A stretch of 6,505 bases of DNA from Dehalococcoidia bacterium. Its GTDB lineage: Bacteria > Chloroflexota > Dehalococcoidia > Lucifugimonadales > Lucifugimonadaceae. A program made the position numbers and the translations under genes. How positions within the stretch are numbered: the stretch's first letter is position 1; the number at the start of each line of letters is the position of its first letter. The stretch is taken from contig JANQEF010000083.1 of the NCBI GenBank assembly GCA_028278465.1, forward strand, positions 1-6,505, in the 5' to 3' direction. Under the pieces are notes generated by a model that searched no databases, was not told the DNA's origin, and saw nothing but the letters and a program-made list of their open reading frames with translations. Below are positions 1 through 5,496 of the stretch, in pieces.

Positions 1-1794
1 GTCACCGAACGGCAGCTCCTTCTCCGGAACGTCCTCCAGCCGGAAGACGCCGTTTGCGAACTGCACCATCTTCGGGTCTGCGCTCAGTTCGTGCGCCGCG
101 ATCTTCGTCGCCTTGTCCTTGATCTTCTTCAGGCTCATCATCAGCGCCTGCCCGCCGACCGCCAGCGACCGCGATCCGAACGTGCCGGTGCCGAACTGCT
201 GCCTATCCGTATCGCCGTGCAGCACATCGACATCCTCCATCGGGACGCCTAGCTCCGCCGACACGATCTGTGCGAACGAGGTCTCATGGCCCTGGCCATG
301 CGGCGACGTGCCGGTCAGCACCGTCACCTTGCCCGTCGGGTGGACGCGGACCGTGCTGCTCTCCCAAAGGCCTGCGCCTGCGCCGAGCGCGGCGGCAACC
401 GCTGACGGCGCCATGCCGCAGATCTCGATGTAGGTCGAGAAGCCGACACCCAGCAGCTTGCCGTCTTTGCGGGCGGCTCGCTGTTCGTCGCGGAACGCCT
501 TCACATCGAACATCTCGAGCGCCCTGTTCAGCGCGCCACGGTAGTTCCCGGAGTCGTAGTTGACGCCGGTCGCCACCTCCTTGCCGTTCTTGAAAGGAGC
601 GAGGAAGTTCTTGCGCCGGACCACAAGCGGGTCGCGGCCGATCTCCTGCGCGAACCGGTCAACCATGCGCTCGACAAGGTACGTCGCCTCCGGCCTGCCA
701 GCACCTCGATAGGCGTCGACCGGTGTCGTGTTGGTGAACACGCCGGTCACATCACAGGAGATGTTGGGGATCTTGTACTGGCCCGAGAGCATCAGCCCGA
801 ACAGGACCGTCGGGATGCCAGGTGCAAAGGTCGAAAGGTAGGCGCCAAGGTTGGCGTAGATGTGGGTCTTCAGACCCGTGATCGTGCCGTCGCTGTTTCC
901 GCAGATCTCCACGTCTGCGATGTGGTCGCGGCCGTGCGTAGTTGCGACGTAGTTCTCCTGCCTGCCCTCAGTCCACTTCACCGCGCGGCCCAGGTTCTTG
1001 GCGATGATGCCGCAGATGATCTCCTCGGCGTACAGGTACAGCTTGCAGCCGAACCCACCACCGACATCAGGCGCTATCACCCGCAGCTTGTGCTCCGGGT
1101 GCTCCGTCACAAGAGAGAAAAGAAGCCGCAGCAGGTGCGGAATCTGCGTCGATGTGTAGAGCGTCAGGTGGTCGTTGCCCGAGTCGTAGTCGGCGACGAC
1201 GCCACGTGTCTCCATCGGGTTCGGGATCAGCCGCTGGTTGACGATGCGCTGCTTAACAACCACATCAGCCGCCTTCGCAGCGGCGGCGTAGTCGCCACCA
1301 TGCACATCCCATTTGAACGCCACGTTGTTCTTGGCGTCCTCGTGAAGCTGCGGCGCGCCGGCCTGCGTCGCCTTCTCGCCGTCGACAACCGCCGGCAGCA
1401 CGTCGTATGTCACATCGACAAGCTGCGCCGCGTCCGCCGCCGTCGCAGCGCTGTCTGCCACGACAGCTGCCACGGCGTCGCCGACCACGCGCACCTTTTC
1501 GAACGCCATCGGCGGGTGATCAGGCGCCACCATGTCTTCAAGCACCCAGCCCGCGGGCAGTGAGCCTAGCTGCTCCTGCAGATCGGCGCCGGTGAAGACC
1601 GTCTCGACGCCCGGGACCGCAGCGGCGGCCGATACGTCGACGTTCTTGATGACCGCGTGGGCGTGCGGGCTGCGGACCAGCGCGATGTGCAGCATGCCGG
1701 CGATCTTCACGTCGTCGACGTACTTGCCCTGGCCGGTGATCAGCCGGTCGTCCTCGATTCGCCTTACCGGGGTTCCAAGTTCTGCAACAACCAT
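1..1794 (-). CDS. coxL: Molybdenum hydroxylase large subunit, form II CoxL-like (partial, C-terminus outside window)
   Basis: This is the molybdopterin-binding catalytic subunit of a xanthine dehydrogenase/aerobic CO dehydrogenase family enzyme. I translated the minus strand from ATG at 1794: 598 codons stay open to the left edge. Family members run to roughly 770-800 residues, so the C-terminus, with the catalytic Glu, is missing here. The start reads MVVAELGTPVRRIEDDRLITG, typical of the family, and GGGAG at 1804-1808 is a well-placed ribosome site. Seen in order: the a/b hammerhead domain (about 15-130), GGGFG at 245-249 in the first Mo-cofactor domain, AYRGAGR at 361-367, and PHGQGHE ending at E504 followed by GTGTFGSRS in the second Mo-cofactor domain. 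AYRGAGR is the form II signature. True (form I) CO dehydrogenase has AYxCSFR, whose Cys binds copper, so CO oxidation is doubtful and the substrate is unknown. It starts 2 nt after the small-subunit stop, so the two are surely co-transcribed. Confidence 0.95.
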   Translation of the reverse strand, partial: MVVAELGTPVRRIEDDRLITGQGKYVDDVKIAGMLHIALVRSPHAHAVIKNVDVSAAAAVPGVETVFTGADLQEQLGSLPAGWVLEDMVAPDHPPMAFEKVRVVGDAVAAVVADSAATAADAAQLVDVTYDVLPAVVDGEKATQAGAPQLHEDAKNNVAFKWDVHGGDYAAAAKAADVVVKQRIVNQRLIPNPMETRGVVADYDSGNDHLTLYTSTQIPHLLRLLFSLVTEHPEHKLRVIAPDVGGGFGCKLYLYAEEIICGIIAKNLGRAVKWTEGRQENYVATTHGRDHIADVEICGNSDGTITGLKTHIYANLGAYLSTFAPGIPTVLFGLMLSGQYKIPNISCDVTGVFTNTTPVDAYRGAGRPEATYLVERMVDRFAQEIGRDPLVVRRKNFLAPFKNGKEVATGVNYDSGNYRGALNRALEMFDVKAFRDEQRAARKDGKLLGVGFSTYIEICGMAPSAVAAALGAGAGLWESSTVRVHPTGKVTVLTGTSPHGQGHETSFAQIVSAELGVPMEDVDVLHGDTDRQQFGTGTFGSRSLAVGGQALMMSLKKIKDKATKIAAHELSADPKMVQFANGVFRLEDVPEKELPFGD

Positions 1795-1796
1795 GT

Positions 1797-2264
1797 CTAC
1801 TTGCTCCCTGCGGCAGCGAACTTAACCGCCTCAACAATATTGTGGTAACCGGTGCAGCGGCACAGGTTGCCGCGAATCCCGGAGCGGATCTCCTCTTCGG
1901 ACGGGTCCGGGTTGCGCTCCAGCAGCTCGACCGACGTCATGATCATGCCCGGCGTGCAGAAGCCGCACTGCAACCCGTGCTTCTCCTTGAACGCGGCCTG
2001 CACCGGGTGGACCGTGCCGTTGTTCACAAGGCCTTCGACAGTGGTGACCTCGCCGCCGTCCGCCTGGACAGCGAAGACGGTGCAGGACTTAACGGCCTTG
2101 CCATTAAGGTGCACCGTGCAAGCGCCGCAACTGCTGGTGTCGCAGCCGATATGCGTGCCGGTCAGGTTGTGGAGCTCGCGCAGGTACTGGACGAGCAGCA
2201 GACGTTCATCGACGGTGTCGGTCCGCGCCGTCCCGTTTACGGTTACAGTGATCGTGGTTGGCAT
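1797..2264 (-). CDS. coxS: Molybdenum hydroxylase [2Fe-2S] small subunit, CoxS-like
   Basis: This 155-residue protein carries two [2Fe-2S] clusters that pass electrons from the Mo site of the large subunit towards an FAD subunit or other acceptor. It has the full family length. The N-terminal plant-ferredoxin-type domain supplies Cys41, Cys46, Cys49 and Cys61 (GCDTSSCGACTVHLNG). The C-terminal four-helix domain supplies Cys100 and Cys103 (CGFCTPGM) and Cys135 and Cys137 (CRCTGY). All eight ligands are present. No twin-arginine signal is visible, so it should be cytoplasmic. The ATG start has CTCC on the plus strand at 2273-2276 (GGAG in the message), at good spacing. The large subunit follows after 2 nt. 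No FAD (CoxM) gene lies upstream. An S-L order with M absent or downstream matches form II clusters, whereas form I clusters are ordered M-S-L. The family call is very secure; the substrate is not known. Confidence 0.97.
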   Translation of the reverse strand: MPTTITVTVNGTARTDTVDERLLLVQYLRELHNLTGTHIGCDTSSCGACTVHLNGKAVKSCTVFAVQADGGEVTTVEGLVNNGTVHPVQAAFKEKHGLQCGFCTPGMIMTSVELLERNPDPSEEEIRSGIRGNLCRCTGYHNIVEAVKFAAAGSK

Positions 2265-2341
2265 GGGCTTTACTCCGGTGCTGAAGCGTGATCCGCCGCG
2301 CGGGATGACGGCGACGGGTGAAGGTGCTGTAGCATCGGCCA

Positions 2342-2375
2342 GTGTTTAACACGCCTGTATCGTGTTTGCAACACG
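2342..2375. promoter_or_regulatory. Paired palindromes in the divergent coxSL/coxG control region
   Basis: Two related inverted repeats sit between the divergent genes. The first is GTGTT-T-AACAC at 2342-2352. The second is CGTGTT-TGC-AACACG at 2361-2375. Their centres (2347 and 2368) are 21 bp apart, about two helical turns, as expected for two regulator dimers on the same DNA face. A weak minus-strand promoter (TTGCAA at 2371-2366, 17-nt spacer, TAAACA at 2348-2343) would overlap both, so a bound protein could block coxSL transcription. The palindromes are seen directly; the operator role is inferred, and no regulator gene is in the window. Confidence 0.55.
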
Positions 2376-2409
2376 GCGCAGCGTTCGAAGATTCAACAGT
2401 GACCGCGGC

Positions 2410-2449
2410 CCGCTCCGGAAACGGCAACGCATAGCGAGCGGACCGCTCC
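2410..2449 (+). promoter_or_regulatory. Possible alternative-hairpin leader of coxG
   Basis: CCGCTCC occurs twice, at 2410-2416 and 2443-2449. Between them GAGCGG (2436-2441) can pair with either copy. The upstream pairing gives a 6-bp stem with a 20-nt loop. The downstream pairing gives a tight stem (GAGCG-GAC-CGCTC) followed by CTTTTCG, which looks like a short terminator. Mutually exclusive pairing ahead of a ribosome site resembles attenuation. The stems are short and could be chance in GC-rich DNA. Confidence 0.3.
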
Positions 2450-2465
2450 TTTTCGTCAGGCAGCC

Positions 2466-2471
2466 AGGGAG
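2466..2471 (+). promoter_or_regulatory. Ribosome binding site fixing the coxG start at TTG
   Basis: AGGGAG lies 7 nt before TTG at 2479. This is the best Shine-Dalgarno match in the region. It supports the short form of CoxG over the longer open frame that begins with GTG at 2362, inside the palindrome pair. Confidence 0.7.
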
Positions 2472-2478
2472 ACTTGAG

Positions 2479-2931
2479 TTGGAGATCACCGGCGAGTTCA
2501 AGATCAAGGGAAGCAGGCAGGAGATATGGGACCTGCTCAATGACCCGGACGAGCTGGCGAAGGCGATTCCGGGCGCCGACCGGCTGATCGAGGAGGCGCC
2601 GGACCGCTACCGCGCCGAGATGAGCGTCGGCGTCGGCATGATCCGCGGGAAGTTCGGCGGCAGCGTGACGGTCGAGGACAAGCTGGAGCCGGAGAGCTAT
2701 CGCATGACGGTGGACGGCAAGGGTGGCGCCGGGTGGATGAAGGGCGATGGCAAGATCGAACTGGCTGAGGCGGGGGAAGAGGCGACGCTGATCAGCGTCG
2801 CGGGTGACGCGTCTGTCGGTGGGCTGCTGGCACGTGTCGGCCAGCGCATGGTGCGCAATGTCGCGAACTCGCTGATGAAGCAGTTCTTCCAGAACATCGA
2901 AAAGCAGGCAGCGGCACGACGGAGAGGTTGA
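2479..2931 (+). CDS. coxG: CoxG-like SRPBCC protein
   Basis: This 150-residue protein is of the carbon monoxide dehydrogenase subunit G (CoxG) family, which has the SRPBCC/START-like fold. Family members are linked to maturation or membrane anchoring of Mo hydroxylases; they are not redox subunits. The N-terminus from TTG reads (M)EITGEFKIKG, followed by the conserved WDLLNDPDELAKAIPGA segment (about 17-33). A central GKFGGSVTVED strand follows, then VGGLLARVGQRM at 113-124 and an amphipathic C-terminal helix ending in a basic tail. These are family hallmarks. The open frame extends upstream to GTG at 2362, but those 39 residues are Arg-rich, unlike the family, and overlap the control palindromes. 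The TTG has a good AGGGAG site, so I prefer it. The gene diverges from coxSL and is followed by a terminator-like hairpin. The family is confident; the exact role is inferred from neighbours. Confidence 0.9.
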   Translation: MEITGEFKIKGSRQEIWDLLNDPDELAKAIPGADRLIEEAPDRYRAEMSVGVGMIRGKFGGSVTVEDKLEPESYRMTVDGKGGAGWMKGDGKIELAEAGEEATLISVAGDASVGGLLARVGQRMVRNVANSLMKQFFQNIEKQAAARRRG

Positions 2932-2959
2932 TGCGGTGAGGTGGAGCATGGGTCGGGTC

Positions 2960-3005
2960 TGGTAGGGGCGCTGCTTGCCGCGCCCGGTGTCGCCGCAGGC
3001 GGCAC
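2960..3005 (+). repeat. 46-nt structured repeat, left copy
   Basis: This copy starts TGGTAGGGGCGCTGCTTGC. It is matched in inverted orientation at 3303-3348, with 28 of the first 29 positions identical and 37 of 46 overall. It contains two hairpins in a row: a GGGCGC/GCGCCC-type stem in the first part and an 8-bp stem with a 3-nt loop at 2987-3005. Its first base lies 28 nt after the coxG stop. Confidence 0.85.
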
Positions 3006-3011
3006 GATTTT
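2987..3011 (+). terminator. Rho-independent terminator candidate for coxG
   Basis: GTGTCGCC (2987-2994), loop GCA, then GGCGGCAC (2998-3005) form an 8-bp stem with one T-G pair. GATTTT follows. It stands 56 nt after the coxG stop. It is also the second hairpin of the 46-nt repeat, so the repeat may have been kept here as the terminator. Confidence 0.55.
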
Positions 3012-3031
3012 CCTCACTCTTTGCACTACGA

Positions 3032-3088
3032 GGGAGTTAAGGAGCGCGTTGGCTCCTTCGTCCCGAGCCGGGCACCCGCCTGCGGGTG
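3032..3088. other. Tandem hairpins in the gene-free interval
   Basis: AAGGAGC (3039-3045) pairs with GCTCCTT (3052-3058) around a 6-nt loop, and the stem is extended by GGGA (3032-3035) with TCCC (3061-3064) across an internal loop. Next, CACCCG (3073-3078) pairs with CGGGTG (3083-3088) around CCTG. No T-run follows either hairpin. They may be part of an unknown RNA or decayed repeats; I recognise no riboswitch or known RNA family. Confidence 0.4.
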
Positions 3089-3201
3089 GAGGGATTCAGT
3101 AGGCGTGGCGATCTACCTGAACCTCGCTATGGAACGGCCTCGGGCGCCGACGGTTGCAAAGGCGCGAGCCCGATGGTGCGTTGAACCCTGACCCATCATC
3201 C

Positions 3202-3230
3202 AGGTCCTTCGCTACCGCTCAGGACGAAGG
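3202..3230 (+). repeat. Interspersed palindromic repeat, copy 1
   Basis: It begins AGGTCCTTCG and contains CGCTCAGGACGAAGG. CCTTCG (3206-3211) pairs with CGAAGG (3225-3230). It resembles the GTCCTTCGACTTCGCTCAGG-type elements I know from many bacterial intergenic regions. A second copy in the same orientation begins 69 nt further on. Confidence 0.7.
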
Positions 3231-3270
3231 TGGTGGCGATGCGACTACTCCACCCACCGCGTGAGGAAGA

Positions 3271-3292
3271 AGGTCCTTCGACTTCGCTCAGG
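3271..3292 (+). repeat. Interspersed palindromic repeat, copy 2 (truncated)
   Basis: It matches copy 1 at 18 of 22 positions, with all four differences together in the middle. It lacks the closing CGAAGG arm, since GGAACACAG follows instead, so it looks like a decayed or partial copy. Confidence 0.6.
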
Positions 3293-3302
3293 GAACACAG
3301 AC

Positions 3303-3348
3303 GTCCCGGCCATGCCGGGACCGGGCGCAGCAAGCAGCGCCCCTACCA
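3303..3348 (-). repeat. 46-nt structured repeat, right copy (inverted)
   Basis: This is the reverse complement of the left copy at 2960-3005 with nine differences. Its inner hairpin is perfect: GTCCCGGC (3303-3310), loop CAT, GCCGGGAC (3314-3321). Relative to the left copy, two stem pairs are swapped (G-C to C-G and C-G to G-C), one T-G became C-G, and the three loop bases changed. The hairpin is therefore kept although its sequence differs. Confidence 0.85.
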
Positions 3349-3394
3349 GGTGGCAGCGCGAACGCGAACCCACGTCGGACGAGAAGAAGAAAAC

Positions 3395-3485
3395 TGGCGG
3401 AGGGTGCGGGATTCGAACCCGCGTGGGAGTTTAAGCTCCCTCCCGCTTAGCAGGCGGGCGCACTAGGCCTCTATGCGAACCCTCC
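3395..3485 (-). tRNA. tRNA-Ser (anticodon GCU), CCA encoded
   Basis: The minus strand folds as a class II tRNA. The acceptor arms are GGAGGGT and ACCCTCC, with discriminator G and an encoded CCA at 3397-3395. The anticodon arm is CCCGC-CTGCTAA-GCGGG, so the anticodon is GCU, reading AGC and AGU. The long variable arm is GGGAG-CTTAAA-CTCCC, and the T arm is GCGGG-TTCGAAT-CCCGC. A long variable arm and G discriminator are serine identity marks. The 91 nt include CCA. A T-rich tract (TTTTCTTCTTCTC) follows the 3' end almost at once and may stop transcription. Confidence 0.97.
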
Positions 3486-3509
3486 GCAGATGGCCACAGC
3501 CGTAGTTCC

Positions 3510-3539
3510 ACTATATCCGCCGACGCCGCCCCACCGCAA
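3510..3539 (-). promoter_or_regulatory. Promoter candidate for tRNA-Ser
   Basis: On the minus strand TTGCGG (3539-3534) and TATAGT (3515-3510) are separated by 18 nt. They resemble the -35 and -10 boxes of a housekeeping sigma factor. The -10 box ends 25 nt before the mature tRNA 5' end, which suits a short leader. Confidence 0.6.
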
Positions 3540-3550
3540 AGCATCCGGCG

Positions 3551-3577
3551 AATGAAACAGCAGCCATTCCGGCCGCT
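3551..3577 (-). terminator. Terminator candidate after the ABC exporter operon
   Basis: On the minus strand AGCGGCC (3577-3571), loop GGAAT and GGCTGCT (3565-3559) form a 7-bp stem with one G-T pair, followed by GTTTCATT. It lies 22 nt beyond the permease stop. The T-run is interrupted, so termination may be partial. Confidence 0.5.
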
Positions 3578-3599
3578 ATTCGCACCGCTCGACAAGCCA

Positions 3600-4403
3600 C
3601 TACTTGATCAGGCGTCGACGCATCAGCCACACGGCGATCGGCCAGAACACGGCGATCAGCCCGATCATGTACAGCGCCGACCACAGGTGCGTGATCTCCA
3701 GGCTGTTCGTTGCAAAGCCGCGGGCCATGTGCACCACCGGCGTCAGCGGCATCGCCCACGCGATCGGCTCCACCCAGTCCGGCAGCACCGACACCGGGAA
3801 GAAGGTCCCGCTGAAGAAGAACATCGGCGACGCCACCAGCGTGAAGACGAGCGACAGGAACACGGTGTAAGGCGCGGTCGCCGCGAAGAAGAAGCCCATG
3901 GTGCCGAACACCATGCCGCTCAGAATGGCCGGGATCAGGATGCCGATCGTCGTCCATTCAGTGATCCACCCGAGCGCCACCGCGAACAGCGCGACCGAAA
4001 CGGTCGTGAACAGCGACCGCGTGACCGCCCATGAGACGTCGCCGATCGTAATCTCGAAGATCGTGCTCGGCGTTGTTAGCTGAGTCTCGTAGATCTGGTT
4101 GTCTATGCGGTGATATGCGTTCCACGAGGTCTCGAACAGCGCGTGGAACATCGCCGTGCCGATGATGAGACCGGGGGTGACGAACTCGGCATAACTTAGC
4201 CCGCCGTCAACATCATCGACGAGCTTCCCAATCCCAAAGCCGATCGCCAGCAGCATGATCGCCGGCTCGACCAGGATCCACGTGATCATCACCTTCCAGT
4301 AGCGGGTGAGCGCGGTCCAGTGCCGGAGCCATATCCCGGTCACGCTGCGCCAGCGGATCTTGCCGGCGCCGGTTCGCTTCAGTGTTGCGGCGGTCAGCGT
4401 CAT
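3600..4403 (-). CDS. ABC-2 type exporter permease (NodJ/DrrB-like)
   Basis: This 267-residue inner-membrane protein forms the channel of an ABC exporter with the ATPase encoded just upstream. After a basic N-terminus (KIRWRS, HWTALTRYW), about six hydrophobic segments are visible: roughly 40-61, 74-92, 122-146, 150-177, 181-203 and 240-261. The C-terminal part carries the ABC-2 hallmark SPMFFFSGTFFPVSVLP (192-208) followed by WAMPLTPVVHMARG (216-229). The early YAEFVTPGLI (71-80) is typical of NodJ-like permeases. The length is normal for the family. The ATG overlaps the ATPase stop in ATGA, implying translational coupling. Relatives export drugs, lipids, polysaccharides or Nod factors; nothing in the sequence or the neighbours fixes the substrate. 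A terminator candidate follows the gene. Confidence 0.93.
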   Translation of the reverse strand: MTLTAATLKRTGAGKIRWRSVTGIWLRHWTALTRYWKVMITWILVEPAIMLLAIGFGIGKLVDDVDGGLSYAEFVTPGLIIGTAMFHALFETSWNAYHRIDNQIYETQLTTPSTIFEITIGDVSWAVTRSLFTTVSVALFAVALGWITEWTTIGILIPAILSGMVFGTMGFFFAATAPYTVFLSLVFTLVASPMFFFSGTFFPVSVLPDWVEPIAWAMPLTPVVHMARGFATNSLEITHLWSALYMIGLIAVFWPIAVWLMRRRLIK

Positions 4404-5347
4404 TCGTCCCGCAGCTCCCTTCCTGTCAGCACCATGAAGACGTCTTCCAGGTTGCCCGGCCGGTACGTGACCCTGACGCCGTCGATGTCCGAGATGTCAG
4501 GCCGATGGCCGTTGTCCGAGCTGATGGTGACGAGCGCTCCCACTTCGTTGAGCCGGTACGGCGTCCCGGCAAGACGTTCTCGCAGCTGTTCAAGCACCGC
4601 ATCCGACCGCGTCCTCACCTGCGCGACCTCTTCGCCTGCGTGACGTTCAACCAGCTCGTCCGGCGCACCCTCGTCCAGGATCCTGCCATGGTCCATGATC
4701 GAAAGACGGTCGCACAGTGTCGCCGCCTCTTCCATGTAGTGCGTCGACATCAGCACCGTCACGCCGGCCCGCTTCATCACCGCAAGCTGCTCCCAGACGC
4801 GGTTGCGGCTCTGCGGGTCGAGACCGGTCGTCGGCTCGTCGAGCACGACCACTGACGGCTGCGTCAGGAGCGCTCGTGAGATGGCGAGCCGGCGCTTCAT
4901 CCCGCCTGACAGCTCGTACACGTTCGCTGAAGCCCGTTCTTCCAGTCCGAAGAAGGTCAGCACCTCCATGGCCCGTTCCTTCGCCTGGCTCTTCGATAGC
5001 CCTTCCAGGTAGCCGTGCAGCGTCAGGTTCTGGAGCACAGTGAGGCCGCTGTCGTGGCCGTCGTGCTGGGTGACGACGCCGAGGATCTCCCTAACCTCGC
5101 GGCCGTGTTCGGTCACGTCGATGCCGCCGACTTCAATGTGTCCGGACGACGCGGGTGAGAGCGCGCTGAGCATGCGCATCGTCGTGGTCTTGCCGGCGCC
5201 GTTCGGGCCGAGCAGGCCGTACGTCTCACCTCGCTTCACCTCGAACGAGATACCGTTGACCGCGTGGATATCTCCGAAACTCTTGTGGAGTTCGCGGACG
5301 AGGATCATCGTTCGGTCGGGGTCGACGTTGTCCTGCGGGATATTCAA
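4400..5347 (-). CDS. ABC exporter ATPase (NodI/DrrA-like)
   Basis: This cytoplasmic ATPase of up to 315 residues drives the permease encoded downstream. Numbering from TTG at 5347, the motifs are Walker A GPNGAGKT (47-54), Q-loop Gln94, signature LSGGM (146-150), Walker B VVVLDE (166-171) with catalytic Glu171, D-loop GLDP (175-178) and switch His203 in STHYMEEA. The C-terminal stretch after about 225 is the extension common in DrrA/NodI-type exporters, ending in NLEDVFMVLTGRELRDE. All catalytic residues are intact. The start is uncertain. The TTG lacks a clear ribosome site. The internal ATG at 5308 (MILVRELHKSFG) has none either, but it matches the usual start of family proteins and would give 302 residues. 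The gene sits 149 nt after the PEP carboxylase gene, with a weak promoter candidate between them. The substrate is unknown. Confidence 0.93.
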   Translation of the reverse strand: MNIPQDNVDPDRTMILVRELHKSFGDIHAVNGISFEVKRGETYGLLGPNGAGKTTTMRMLSALSPASSGHIEVGGIDVTEHGREVREILGVVTQHDGHDSGLTVLQNLTLHGYLEGLSKSQAKERAMEVLTFFGLEERASANVYELSGGMKRRLAISRALLTQPSVVVLDEPTTGLDPQSRNRVWEQLAVMKRAGVTVLMSTHYMEEAATLCDRLSIMDHGRILDEGAPDELVERHAGEEVAQVRTRSDAVLEQLRERLAGTPYRLNEVGALVTISSDNGHRPDISDIDGVRVTYRPGNLEDVFMVLTGRELRDE

Positions 5348-5430
5348 GGTCGGTTGTGGTTTCGCGGGCGCGCACGTCCGCAGCCGGCGGGAGTGCGAAG
5401 GAAGGATGGCTCGCCACCACTCTAACCCCG

Positions 5431-5460
5431 ATTCGACGCGACCGGCATGGCAAATGTCAG
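5431..5460 (-). promoter_or_regulatory. Weak promoter candidate for the ABC exporter operon
   Basis: On the minus strand CTGACA (5460-5455) and TCGAAT (5436-5431) are 18 nt apart, matching -35 and -10 consensus boxes at 5 and 4 of 6 positions. It lies in the 149-nt gap between PEP carboxylase and the ATPase. No strong terminator is seen after PEP carboxylase, so readthrough is also possible. Confidence 0.35.
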
Positions 5461-5496
5461 TGAGTCGGCGGCCTTTGTTTGGCCAGATGTGACGAG

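Larger units (their letters stand above)
2932..3394. other. Gene-free repeat- and hairpin-rich interval
   Basis: No credible coding region is present on either strand of this interval. It holds two inverted copies of a 46-nt repeat near its ends, a terminator-like hairpin, several further hairpins and two copies of another short palindromic repeat family. The tRNA-Ser gene follows at once. No transposase fragment and no clear target-site duplication were found outside the repeat arms. Confidence 0.7.

Noticed and set aside
862..1563. Plus-strand open frame of 233 codons
   Set aside because: It is antisense to the well-supported large subunit, is rich in Arg, Val and His as expected from the complement of GC-rich coding DNA, and has no recognisable domain.
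2362..2478. N-terminal extension of CoxG from GTG at 2362
   Set aside because: The 39 extra residues are Arg-rich, are not part of the family domain and overlap the palindromes. The TTG at 2479 has a good ribosome site and the expected N-terminus.
2206..2949. Minus-strand open frame of 247 codons across the coxS start, control region and coxG
   Set aside because: It covers two confident genes in other frames plus the intergenic palindromes, and its translation resembles no protein family.
3031..3200. T-box or other known riboswitch near the tRNA gene
   Set aside because: I found no T-box consensus (AAGGGTGGNACCGCG type), no downstream aminoacyl-tRNA synthetase or amino-acid gene on that strand, and no other known aptamer core.
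2960..3348. Classical insertion sequence or CRISPR array
   Set aside because: There is no transposase reading frame between the inverted copies and no target-site duplication outside them. The repeats are not regularly spaced in tandem, so neither label is supported.
3230..3466. Plus-strand open frame ending in RVRDSNPRGSLSSLPLSRRAH
   Set aside because: The RVRDSNPR ending is the well-known false translation of the antisense of a tRNA T arm. It overlaps tRNA-Ser and the repeat copies and has no family features.
3552..4034. Plus-strand open frame of 160 codons, and other frames antisense to the exporter genes
   Set aside because: The composition (Arg, His, Gln and Glu rich) is that of a shadow of the permease gene, with no domain and no ribosome site.
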